From contig SSBO01000008.1 in assembly GCA_005281725.1 (NCBI GenBank), positions 3,578,671 through 3,642,670 of the forward strand: a DNA stretch of 64,000 nt. The letters are read 5' to 3'. The translations under genes and the position numbers were made by a program. This stretch comes from Wuchereria bancrofti (lineage: Eukaryota; Nematoda; Chromadorea; Rhabditida; Onchocercidae). The notes under the pieces are model-generated. The model ran no database searches and was not told the origin of the DNA. It saw nothing but the letters and a program-made list of their open reading frames with translations. Shown here one piece after another: positions 52,916 through 64,000 of the stretch (the stretch's first letter is position 1; every line of letters begins with the position of its first letter).

Positions 52916-55900
52916 CGCAATAATGCTAAAGCTCTTTCTTCATCATCCAATAACTTCCTTTTTCGTTTTCGTAATGATTTCATTTCACTATTATCATTAG
53001 CATTACCATCGACTTCTTTCTAAAGAGAATATGTTAGTGGAATCATGAAATTCACTGCTGCCACACTTTTAATAGTAATGAGAAAAGTTACATAACGGTG
53101 TTCGTTGAATTTTTAAATTCATACTTTTTCAACAGAAATAAATCTAGTAAACTTTCTAAAACACCTTTACTGCTACCATAATTAAACATTAAACTTGCAG
53201 AAATAAACATACATCAGATTCATTCATGGAATTATCTTTAACTTCATTCCATTCTTTGTCATACTTCTTTGGCTTATCAGGATCAGGCAACCACGACAAA
53301 TCCGCTTCGCCATCTGAACCACTCCCTTCAGCTCCCAAATCCAATATTGCTCCACCCTCCTTGTTTTGCGATTTCTTTATTTTGTTTTTCTCTTTCTCTT
53401 TCTTTTTCTGAATCAACACCAATATCAAATATGTATTTAAGAAACTCTGACGAAAAAGAAATAAATGTTGTTCGATAAAAATCCAAAGTCTAACTTTCCC
53501 ACGAATAAATTTATCCATAGAAATTCTTACTTGAGAGATGAAACGGAGGAAGCAAGAGGAAAAACCAATATATAATAAACTACTGAATCGTAAAAATAAG
53601 AATGAAGATAAAATAACACCTTCCTCCACATCTTTTGCTTCTCTTTATATGTCATTTTATCAATCTGATCGATTTGTACCATTTGACGTCTTGCTTCATC
53701 TACATCGAGACCGACCAATTCGTCATCATTTGAGACAGTAGCAGGGAACAATTTGTTTTCCTTCAAAAAAGACGAAAATCAACTCAATGAAAACCGACTT
53801 GAATCGACTATTCCAAATTCAAAAATGAGTGCTTCATTTTCGCAAATATATTGTAATACGTATAAACTAAAATATATATTCCGCTTAGAAATTCATTAAA
53901 AAAATTTTTTTAATGAATGATGTTGAAGCACGACAAAATCATACCACGATTTCCATTCCGTCGTCTGTGAATACCTTTTTCACACCCAACTTCACTCCTT
54001 TCTTCAAAATTTTCCTGGCCAATGCATGGCGTGTCACAGGTTTCCTCGATTCACTTTTCGTTTCTTCTGGCACCTCGGTAACCTAAACATACAAATCGAA
54101 AACGTGGCAAATGATTGATACCGATTGATATTTTGTAAACTAAGCAGTACTTTCGGTAATTTATGATCCATAAAAGACTGAGAGTTGGTAAAAACTGAGC
54201 TTTCATCTAAAATTCAATATAACCAACTTTGTCTGGAAATATATTGAACACGTTTTTCCGGGTTATTTTCAGAAAATCGTCGCTGTCTTCATCCAAACCA
54301 CTACCATTTGCAGTTAGATTGAAATCGCTCTGATCTTCCTTAGATTCATTATTTTCACTTGTACCTAATCCTAGATCGATTTCTTCATCCTCTGTATTAC
54401 CGTCTTCATTATTACTATCATCTTCGTCACTTTCCTGAAATATAATTCAGATAAATAAACATAACACCTAATAACCTAGTAAGTATATGGAAAACAAACT
54501 TACCATTGCTTTTTTTCCGTTCTTTGCAGATGAAATCATCATTTCCATTAATTCTACAGCACTTTTCTCTCCTTGTTTTTGACTTATGCTTGCGTGTAAA
54601 TTCTGTTTATTTGCAGCTCGCTTCAAAAATCGAACTCGCGGTGTAGCAGCAAGTCCATAGGATCTATAAAGGAACGAAAGAAAAAATATCTAAAGGAAAA
54701 GCTAATGCAAAACTACAAAACTGGCCAATATTTTACTCGTTCCTTTACTGATGAATCCTTGAAATTTACAAATAACTTAATCCTTAGAGGGGTTACAAAT
54801 AATTTAAGCCCCCAGATCATCTAAACTTGGCGAAAAAAAGTTTCGGGTAGCCAAATTTAAACTATGAAGAACATAATCAAAAAAGGTAAGAATTTCTGAA
54901 ATTATGAAAAACAACCAATGATCAGTACTTGGCCAATGATGCCAGATCAACAGTGTCCAAATTGAAAACATCTTTGTTCCGCATCAGATAAATTGTTCGA
55001 ATGTAAGCCACAAAGCTCTGAAAAAAGTGAAAAATATTTTTCTCAAGAAAAAATTAAACCATTTTATGATTCTGGAATAAGCAAACCCTCTGAGCGAATT
55101 CTTTCATTCCCGGATATTGTGCAATTACTGACTGCAAACGTCTGCTGACATCCATTATTTGCTTTTCATTGACACTAGAATGAAAAGTTTACACTTTTTA
55201 GTTGCCGAATGGTAATACTAATCTTCAACATAACAAAATTACAAAATTCATCAGTGCCAATTTCACAGTTAGACCAAAAGTTACCTAATTCTTTTCAACT
55301 GTTTGTTTAATTTTACATAAATCAGCATATAAATTGCAATATTGCGAAACCAAACCTAATTTTAGTGATTAAAATGTTTCTTGCTTGCAGTCGTGTAAGC
55401 ATAGCTTGTTCTTGCGCTGGCGTGAGAACTAAAATTGCTTCACCCTTTGCATCCATCCGCGCAGTACGTCCTACTCTAAACATAACAATCAGTTAATTAA
55501 GTTGTGAAATAAATCTATTATTCTTTTTAATAAAACATTAATCAGTACGATCTTTTCTTTCTTGAAGTGAAGACTGCTTAAAACTAAAAATTAACCTGTG
55601 AATATAATCATCAACATCTACAGGACAATCCAGCTGCAGTACAATGTCAACATGAGCAAAGTCTAATCCTCGACTGGCAACATCTGTAGCAATCATTGCA
55701 GCTCCATATGTTTTGTTATTAAATTTTTTGAAAACTTCTAGCCGCTTCATTTGATTCATCGTACCCCACAATCCCATCAATGAAAGGCCCGGTCGCAAAT
55801 GGCAGAATGCTTCGGTCAAGAATCGTGCCTGAACATTCCATAATTGCAAAAAAAAAAGAAACAATAACCTACACAAATTATAAAATTGCATAAAGGATTA

Positions 55901-57792
55901 CAACGACCTGCTTGCAGCATGAAACAAATATTAATGTTTTCTTCTTTCGGTGATTCAGTAAAAATGACCACAATGCATTTAATTTATCTTGATCACTGCA
56001 TACAAAATAACTCTGCAAAAACAGTTTATTTTCAACGAGTAATTATCACTTAATTTGAACAAGTAATTATCACTTAATTTGAACAACATTCTTAACAATT
56101 TCTATGATTCGCTGATTTCACATCCTTGTTGCTTTACTCCTTCACTATAAATCAGTATTCGACTTTTATATTTGTTCACAGCAAAGTGAATCAGCGACCA
56201 CTTACGACGCCAAATTTATGCAAAAGACTAGTAAAGAAAGAATTTCAAAAATCCTAAAATACAAAAATTCTTCAAAATCTCAATCTAATTCTCTGGAATA
56301 TGAAAAAAAAAAAAAAGTTTAGGAGATCAATTAACACTCCACCTGTTGCAAAGATTCTGGTGTAGCTTGAGGAGCATTTTCGTGAGCAGAAATATATAGT
56401 GGATCTCTCAGAGCCAAACGCACTAAATCTTTCACATTTTTGGTTTGCGTTGCTGAGAAAAGCAGTGTCTGACGGTTTTTTGGCAAATTTTCCAAGATTG
56501 CATTCATCTGCAGCGAATACAAGGATGAATTACATTACATTTTTGATTTCATTGCACCCTTCAGAGCGTTCTGTTCCAAGATCAGAAAAGACGATTACGA
56601 CCGTGCATTATCTCTCGAGAAAAGGCAGCAGTTAAATCTTTTTTGAATTTTTAATTAAATCTTTTTTGAACTTTTAAAATTAGGTCTTTTAACTCAAAGT
56701 TCTGTTATATTACAATGCATAAACTGCTGTATATGTTCCAGAATTATGGGATATGCCGTTTATAATGAATGATAGCTTACCTGTCTTGAAAAACCAAGGT
56801 CTAAAATCCTGTCAGCTTCATCAATGACAAGAATTTGCAGCTGTTCACATGAAAATGTACTATTTTCATCCATATGTTGCAACAATCTGCCAGGCGTACA
56901 TACCACAATATTCACCGAACCTATCCGCTTACTTTCAAATTCTACATCAGTTCCTAGAAAAAATATTGACAAATAATTCTCAGTTAATTTTGAAAATTAC
57001 AGGTGAAATTTAACAAGGTAATGTTGCTCATCTGAAGAATAAAAATAAGCCCTGAACATCTTTATCAAAAGATGACTTGGGAGATTAGTAATGGAGACGA
57101 AATCATTCCACTGGTAGCCTTTGTGATATATATATGATATTAGCAGTGCACAAAACATACCTCCAATAAGTACAGCAACAGAAAAGTGATGATGTACTCC
57201 GATTTTGTTCAAAACTTGAAATGTTTGAAAAGCGAGCTCCCTGGTAGGACTGATAATCAAAGCACCTAATCCATCAACTGTACGCGACCATCTCTGCCTC
57301 CACAAACACTCCAAAACCTGCAAAACCACAAATGAAAACAGATCCAAATGCAAAGACCACCATCTTAAATCTTTAAGGAAATCTACTGTAGAACTGTATG
57401 AACAAAACTGACCGGAATAAGAAAAGCAAGTGTTTTCCCACTGCCTGTTTTAGCAGCACCAACCACATCAGCACCGGTCAGTGAATATTGCAATGACTCG
57501 CGTTGGATGTCAGTGGGATTTATGAAATTGCTTTCTGCAAGGCCTCGCTGTGTCGCTCCCGATAACGGCATTCGCGAGAATGAAGTAAGTGTCCTGCTAT
57601 CTTCCTGTAATTCAAATTTCCTTGCGAACAAAAATAATTTATACCTGAACATAGTAAGTAAATTAACTTGAAACCAAAACATACTTTTGCAAAATCAGCA
57701 TATCGGGCGGCTACAGATTCAACAGTTTCCTTTACAATTTTTCCATTTTTACGTTGTTTAGAAACATTTTTCCGTAAATTTGTTACACTCAT
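52916..57792 (-). CDS. ddx-10: ATP-dependent RNA helicase DDX10 (Dbp4)
   Basis: DEAD-box helicase of the nucleolus that helps release U14/U3 snoRNAs during 18S rRNA maturation. About 16 exons; the start chosen is [18 protein letters not shown] at 57792. Helicase motifs in order: Q-motif region [16 protein letters not shown], motif [10 protein letters not shown] (about 57430), Ia PTRELA (about 57240), TPGR (about 56890), II DEAD in [17 protein letters not shown] (about 56810), III SAT in [12 protein letters not shown] (about 56450), then IV to VI with [21 protein letters not shown] and [19 protein letters not shown]. The C-terminus has acidic and Lys-rich exons ([35 protein letters not shown]) and ends ALALLRCS, as in DDX10. 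An in-frame ATG further upstream at 57870 would add 26 unlikely residues. Confidence 0.95.
56038..56085. repeat. 24-bp tandem duplication in a DDX10 intron
   Basis: AGTAATTATCACTTAATTTG plus GAACA occurs twice in direct succession with a 24-base period. Confidence 0.85.
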
Positions 57793-58350
57793 CCCGCATT
57801 TGACGCATGTATAACACTGAGAACTGTGGTTTGCTATAAACCATATGATAGCATGCATCACAACGGACAATGATTAATGTTTGCATAAAAACCAAAAACA
57901 AAAAGAACACGAATGACAACCCAATATGCAACGTGGAAAAATGTATTATTCGAAGATAATTCTAATTTATATCTTTTCAGTGAACTGTAATTTTGTCAAT
58001 CCTTTCACAAAAAATACCGTGTTGCATAAAACAATTCAAATGATGGAAAGGAAAACCATCAAAAGAATAATGAACTTTACTTTATGCTCGTCCCATTTCA
58101 GTGATTAGATGAGAAAAGCTGTTGAATCTATGAAATGTCTTAAATAAACAAATCCCAGGAAAAGGAAATTAACAAAAATGCTGCGGCACATGACCAGTTT
58201 AAAGTACAAAGAAGTAAGCCAGAATAGAACTTTTTATTTACATACTATTCATGCATACTATAAATTAGCTAATACCGAATGAACTCCAATGACAGCAGTA
58301 AAATGACATTATCAAATTCAAGATAAACTATTTTTAGGCTTTTCTGATTA
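57793..58350. other. Spacer between ATP synthase F6 and DDX10
   Basis: 558 bases on the shared strand between the F6 stop and the DDX10 start. No coding frame or repeat of note. Confidence 0.5.
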
Positions 58351-59145
58351 TTACTGCTTGACAGTTTGAAGATGCGACTGCATTTCCTTTTCCACTGCTT
58401 GCTTCTTCCGTCGCATTTCAGTGTATTTTTGAATTTCATTTTCCAATTCTTTATTCAAATCATCAACTGTTTTCCCCTCGAACATCACTGCCACAGCACT
58501 TTCAATAGAAGGAGTTTCCATCTGCTTCACTGGCAACTCGTTCACCACTTCTTTATTTTCCAAATGATACTTACTAGCTAAACGATGCAACTGATCTTCC
58601 AACGACCGATGTGTCTGCAATGAATTATGCCATATGATGTTCATTTGTCAATGAAATTATCAACAGTCAAATATCAAATATATCTTTTAAGATATTATGA
58701 CTCACAACTCAAGTGCATTCTAGTTCGTATTACAGAATGTGTTGTAGTATTATAAAATTCATTTACTCCAAAAACTCCTAAACATGAAATAAAAAGTGGC
58801 AAAGAAATTAAAAAATACTTGATCTTATATACTTCAAAAAAAAAAAAGGAAAACGGTTGTTTCTCTAATGAATACAACATATTCAGTAAAAAATTGAAAA
58901 CCATTTGATTTATTCCTTGAAGCTTTCAGATTAATACTGTTCTAGCTGGTCACACAGTGGAAACGAAAAAACGATCTCACCTCAGGTGTGGCATCTACAA
59001 GTCCATCTTCTCTGCCAGCCATCTTGGACTCATATTCCTTGATCTTTTTCAGAAATAAATTCTTAACCAAGTTATCCGACTTGGAACTTTGCGTTCCTGT
59101 GCTTACCATTCTCCATCCTGCTGGTAATCTTAATCGCAACAACAT
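58351..59145 (-). CDS. atp-4: Mitochondrial ATP synthase coupling factor 6 (F6) homologue
   Basis: Peripheral-stalk subunit linking F1 and Fo of the mitochondrial ATP synthase. Two exons, 59145-58981 and 58614-58351, give 142 residues. The first 20 or so residues (MLLRLRLPAGWRMVSTGTQS) form an arginine-rich targeting peptide without acidic residues. The F6 core is LVKNLFLKKIKEYESKMAGR followed by GLVDATPE, matching the family pattern of a helix, then G-x-VDA-(S/T)-x-E. The C-terminal half (HRLASKYHLENKEV and a charged coiled-coil end, HLQTVKQ) extends beyond the vertebrate protein of about 108 residues. The ATG at 59145 is preferred over a GTG three bases upstream. Confidence 0.88.
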
Positions 59146-59299
59146 CACCTGACAACTACATTATGAATATTTGAAAGCGTACATCATCAATAAATCAATC
59201 TGAATCAATACTCCACAACAACAACTAAAACGTCAATAACGTTCGATACTATAACGAAGTAATAAAAGATAAACATACCAGTAAGATATTATACCAATG

Positions 59300-59344
59300 A
59301 AATAATAATAACAATAATAATAGTAATAATAATGATAATAATAA
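59300..59344. repeat. AAT-rich microsatellite
   Basis: Imperfect (AAT)n with ACA, TAG and GAT interruptions. It encodes a spurious Tyr-rich frame on the minus strand. Confidence 0.8.
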
Positions 59345-60365
59345 ATATCTAATAAGAAGTAAACATATATTATTATAAAAATATTATACGCAGTCAGAAC
59401 CTCGTGAAACTCATTTCCTAAAAGAATCCCAGCTTCCTCTAAAAGTATCAGTATGCCCAAAATTCCTAAAATAATTTACCCACCCTCGAATTCCTTCCTG
59501 TCACCGCCTTCCCAAAACAACCAAGGTGCCATCGTCACACGGGCGTTTTCGAAGATAAGACGCAATGAAAATTGGTATCCCAGAAAATGATTCTTCATAC
59601 AGTATTGCCTGTGATATTCGATTCTATAAATAATTCCATTTTGCTGGAATTGAATAAATTCAATTATTTAATTAATTTATTTCCACTGAACCAATCTTAA
59701 CTCTAACTATTGCATTATTAAAGTTATTCAATCATTTACTTTGTCAAAAAATAAAAAATAAACATAAAATGTAAAATATATATAACAAGAAAATGAAATA
59801 AAATATACCATAAATTTAAATTTTTTTATCCAATGAATGATTTCATTTATTTATTTATTTGTTTATTTTTACTTCATTTTATTTTCCAATATATTTCCAA
59901 TACATATTTCATTCATTCATAATCAATTAATTTCATTATTTTATTAGCAATCATCAATCCTTTCTCTCTCTTTCATTCCTTTTTTCCTATTTCCTTCTAT
60001 TTTATTTCAGTCCTTTTTATTTCTGTCATCGAATAACCTCTTTGGCTATTTAATTGAAAACAAAGGATTAAATGTTTACATCTTGGCTTAACGAAATATT
60101 TACAATTCTCCTTTTACATTCATTGCTTTAAACCCCAATATCAAAATTTATGTATATTATCTAGCACTGTATTAATAGTAATATTAGTAGTACTAGTAGC
60201 ACCTGCAAATGCAGTTGCAGCTGCAGTTGCAGCGTCAGTTTTAAGCTTTAACATAAATGTTTTAGTCTAAGCAAGTATATAACAAGTGGTTGTTTTGTTT
60301 ACTTAAGTAAGATGTGATGAACAGACGACCGTTAAGTCCCAAAGCACGCAAAGCATGCCATTATT

Positions 60366-60442
60366 TTCCTTTCTTTCTATCTTTCTCTCTCCCTTTCTTT
60401 CTGTTTCCGTTTCATTCTCTTTTCGTTTTACTTCCTCTTTTC
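60366..60442. repeat. CT-rich pyrimidine tract
   Basis: CTTTCTATCTTTCTCTCTCC-type sequence of about 75 bases, almost all pyrimidine on the plus strand. Confidence 0.75.
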
Positions 60443-62977
60443 AAATAAAAAAAAAAAATTTCAAAAATCCCATTTATCTATTTACAGAAGGACAAAATTT
60501 TATTAGTTTAATTGATACAAGTAAGATTTTTTTTTCTTCATTTAACAATTATTTGCGGAAATTCAACGTTTGATAAAGTGAGGATACTTTGTATACAAAT
60601 TAAGTCAATAAAATTAGAACTTTAACACTTCAATAAATTTTAGTTTTAATCATCAAAATTTATAGTAATTATATGACTATGCAATTTCTGACATATTAAT
60701 TGTTTATCACAGGAATCTTTATTTGATGAGTAAGCAAATGAGCGCAAACATTTCATTTTGTGTGATACAGTGACGAGCAGTATGTTCCACTTATATTAGT
60801 TTTATCAAATTTAAAATGATATTTTAAAATTTGTCACATAACTTTCTTTATACAATTAAGGAGTCACGAAAACGAAATTTTTGAATAATTGATTTCTTAC
60901 ATTAATTTCTGATATAAAATTTAATTTCTTTGCTAATTGATGCTAAATTCGAAATAAAAACTTCATTAAAAACCATAGATGAATCAATTATTCCCAAATG
61001 ATTAAAAATTTGATTCATTTATATAAGGTATAAAGTTAAATTGGTGACAATTTGAGACATAATATATATGTAAGCATTGATTAGTATTGGTCATATATTT
61101 ATCTTTTCTATAGCAGAATGACTCATACAATTGTTTATTAAATATTTCCTGTTCATAACTCTATCGATTTATCCAATATGCATCATTAAATGTTAAGTTT
61201 TATGGAAATAAAATTGACAATACCTTGGATACTAATATTATATGTTTGAATAATAATCAGTGCATTCAATAAAAAAGCTATGAGAACATAGAATTTTTAT
61301 TTTTATTTTTTTTAATCGTTTAGCAAAAAAAATTTTTTTAAACTAACAAATGGATTATTCTTATTATTAAATTACATGTTGTTTTGACGTATAAATAATA
61401 AAATTAGTGAGAAAATGGCTTACTCAAAATATGTTAATATCAATTTGATTAATTTAATGATTATTAATTAATTGACGAATTTCACATAACTGATAAGTAT
61501 ATTGTTTAAATTTAAACTAATTCCTTTATGTTAAAGAAAAGTGTCATAAACCTTTGTCTTTTAGCAATTTTTTATCTATGGTAAAAAATATTTTTATTAT
61601 TGAATAAAATTTTGTATACAATATGAAAATGTAATAGCTATCAAAAGAAGAAATTCATGCTTAAACATATATCTAAATAATCACGTAAACGTTAAACGTT
61701 AAAAGTAAAACGTATCACACGTAATTAATGCATAAATAAAATTGTATATTCCATTTGATGGTTAAGCATTAACATTTTACCCTTTTTTCATGTATGACTC
61801 ATTAGTGAAAAAAATGGATTACTCATCACTGATATGGATTGAACAGACCTTCCCTCTATCAATGCTTCTTCATGTTTGCATTAGCATAATGCTTCCCATA
61901 TTTTCATTTCATCATCAAATTTTACACTGATACATTTCATCTGATTACTTTATCTTCAATAAAAGCAGTCGAGAATGTTTAATTTTTCCGAGAATTTAAT
62001 TAAACCAATTAAGTGTGATAAAATTAATAATTTATGTATTCGTTTTTTTTTTCATTTCATTTTTTTATTTCTTTTAATTTAATATTATTTGATTATTTAT
62101 CATTAGATGCAACAAAACTATATCATTCATTTTATGTCTTAATTTAAATCAATAAGCTTAAGATAAGAGAAATATAGGCACAATTATTTCAATAATATAA
62201 TAATACTTAAATCGTTATCTTGAATATATGAAGCAAAAAATTGAAGAGTAGTGAAATCAAAAATTGATAACATTGATCTAATTTGTGATAATGAAAGTAG
62301 CATCCTATAACTCTAAGATTATTTATTATCACTATTATTTACTATTATTTTTGCTTATTTATTTACTCATTATCATTATTATTATTAATTATTAGATTAT
62401 TATTGTCATTTATTACATTCATTAATTAAAGTCTTAACATAAGTCTTACTACGATTATATGGTCTCACAATTTCGTCGTCACTATGCTTATTCGGTCGAA
62501 ATTTATTTTAATAAAAAATTTATTTCAAATTGCGTTCCATTATATCTTTATGATTCTATTCCCATCGTCCATTAATGATTCTGTTATAACAATCATATGA
62601 AGAATAATTTTTTAGGCATATCAGTACGTAATATTGATTAGCTTAAAATCGATCACTGATAACGCTGTTGATTTTTTCCATTCCGTTTTTTTTTTTTTGA
62701 TTTTTCAACATTATTTCATTGCTCTTTTTATTATTTTTTGTATGTGTTAAACTAAGCATTCATCATCATTTTTTTTTTTCTAAATAAGAATTCGAAAAAT
62801 TCAAATTTCATGAAATTGATATACAGTAGTTGCAGGAGATGAATTCATTTTCTCTTTTTATAATATGTCAGAAAGAGTTATGGATGACAGATTAAAATAC
62901 AAATTCTTTACATTGCGCATTTGTTGAAATGAATAATAACGAGAATATTCCATTTTGCTAGTCTAGTAGACAATCTA

Positions 62978-63003
62978 AATTATTATTATTATTATTATTA
63001 TTA
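62978..63003. repeat. ATT microsatellite
   Basis: Eight to nine perfect TTA/ATT units. Confidence 0.85.
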
Positions 63004-63087
63004 ATTAGTTGCAAATTATATTTCTTTTTTGAATTAAAAATGAGTCATCGAATAATTCCATCGTAGCATATTCATTCATTAAGCAAA

Positions 63088-63140
63088 ATATTTAATTTTG
63101 CTTACAGTTCAACAAATTATTTAATTTTGCTTACAGTTCA
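63088..63140. repeat. 29-bp period tandem duplication
   Basis: ATTTAATTTTGCTTACAGTT followed by CA occurs at 63090 and again 29 bases later. Confidence 0.85.
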
Positions 63141-63840
63141 CAGTCATATTAGCAATGTTTCATAAATTTTGTAAGATAGGCTAATTTTTTCAATCAACTG
63201 GGCAAAATGAAGTGGAAAAAAATTTTCTCACAATTTCAGCTTAATTTTCAGATTCGATTACAAATCAAATTCAGTGGAAAAATCTGAATTTATTAAACAG
63301 AAAATGTCGATTAAACCGATTCATATTTGGCCCTGCTATTTAATATTTGCACTAAGCAAGTATTTTTATTTTAAAAATTTATTTTAAATTTGCAGAAATC
63401 ATTGACTATTTCACAATTTTTTTTCTCACGAAAATAATTAAATGAATTTTAGTGTAAGTTTTTTTTTGCATTTCGATTGATTGAAATTTATTTGGAGTTT
63501 TTTTTCAATCCGATAAAAAAGAGTAGAAATAATAAATGCTGTAAGCATTGAAAAAGTTTTTTTTTTGATCAATTAAAGCAATATGTAATTTGATTAGGCA
63601 ATTATATAATAATAATTTGATTTAACAGAAACTGTAAATTTCCAGAAAAATTTCTAACTGATCAACCAAGATTAAAAAATCTATATAACTATATTGCATT
63701 TTGGCATGAGAATAATTGTTTAAACAACTGATATGTTTTGTCTTAGTTTTGATTATAACATTGATATTACTAACTATCAACTAACCTAATATTATCACTA
63801 ACAGTATGATTATTAATAATTCTATTTAGTGCTCGCAAAA

Positions 63841-64000
63841 CTTTATTTTAGGTGATATAGTGAGTGGTCATTTTATTTTAGGTGATATAGTGAGTGGTCA
63901 TTTTATTTTAGGTGATATAATGAGTGATCATTTTATTTTAGGTGATATAGTGAGTGATCATTTTATTTTAGGTGATATAGTGAGTGATCATTTTATTTTA
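63841..64000. repeat. 30-bp tandem array running off the right edge
   Basis: Five full units and a partial one, period 30, each TTTTATTTTAGGTGATATAG then TGAGTG(G/A)TCA. The first two units carry TGAGTGGTCA and the last three TGAGTGATCA; the third also has GATATAATGAG. The array is still perfect at position 64000, so its full length is unknown. Confidence 0.97.

Larger units (their letters stand above)
59146..64000. other. Gene-poor AT-rich right end
   Basis: 4.85 kb without a defensible gene. It has the upstream region of ATP synthase F6, an ATT/AAT microsatellite (59300-59344), a GC-richer block at 59480-59590 with a tiny minus-strand frame, a CT tract (60366-60442), an ATT run (62978-63003), a 29-bp duplication (63088-63140) and a terminal 30-bp tandem array. 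Confidence 0.5.

Noticed and set aside
53226..53478. Plus-strand frames across DDX10 C-terminal exons
   Set aside because: They are antisense shadows of acidic and Lys-rich DDX10 exons.
59233..59460. 75-codon minus-strand frame with a Tyr run
   Set aside because: The Tyr-rich part is the translation of an AAT microsatellite; only its first 30 codons look coding-like, and these are treated as a separate observation.

Overview
The window reads as nuclear DNA of a nematode, most likely a spirurid or filarial parasite. This is inferred from very AT-rich DNA, compact many-exon genes with introns of about 80-770 bp and GT-AG borders, protein families that align best in mind with their Caenorhabditis and animal counterparts, and an intronic fragment that looks like bacterial (possibly Wolbachia) coding sequence. 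No database search was possible, so species and orthology are inferred from remembered family motifs.

Layout. From 1 to 29.2 kb every gene is on the minus strand. In order of coordinate they are GNL2/NOG2 (partial, runs off the left edge), an unrecognised coiled-coil protein, HPRT, RIO2 kinase, the spliceosomal protein MFAP1, the elongation factor SPT5 and the peroxisomal receptor PEX19. A class I histone deacetylase (31.0-35.7 kb) is divergently transcribed on the plus strand. A gene-poor AT-rich stretch of about 5.7 kb with a 237-N gap follows. Then comes a HAND-type bHLH factor (minus, 41.4-44.0 kb) with a long decapeptide-repeat tail. A small three-exon secreted or GPI-anchored Ly6/uPAR-like gene (plus, 47.0-48.1 kb) follows, assembled here by hand from exons too short to stand out. 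UTP15, DDX10 and the ATP synthase coupling factor 6 subunit (all minus, 48.4-59.1 kb) form a tight same-strand cluster. The last 4.8 kb holds no recognisable gene and ends in a 30-bp tandem repeat that runs off the window.

Functions. Four genes serve ribosome biogenesis: UTP15 and DDX10 (U3/SSU processome), RIO2 (late 40S) and NOG2 (60S). SPT5, MFAP1 and HDAC act in transcription, splicing and chromatin. The close same-strand spacing of ATP synthase F6, DDX10 and UTP15 (559 and 309 bp between coding regions) resembles a nematode operon, though no trans-splicing evidence is visible.

The most unusual element lies in the second intron of MFAP1. It is a 411-bp open frame on the opposite strand, rich in leucine/glutamine helical repeats, without its own ATG, and followed five bases after its stop by a perfect 10-bp-arm hairpin. 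I read it as a decayed piece of transferred bacterial DNA, but that needs a search to confirm.
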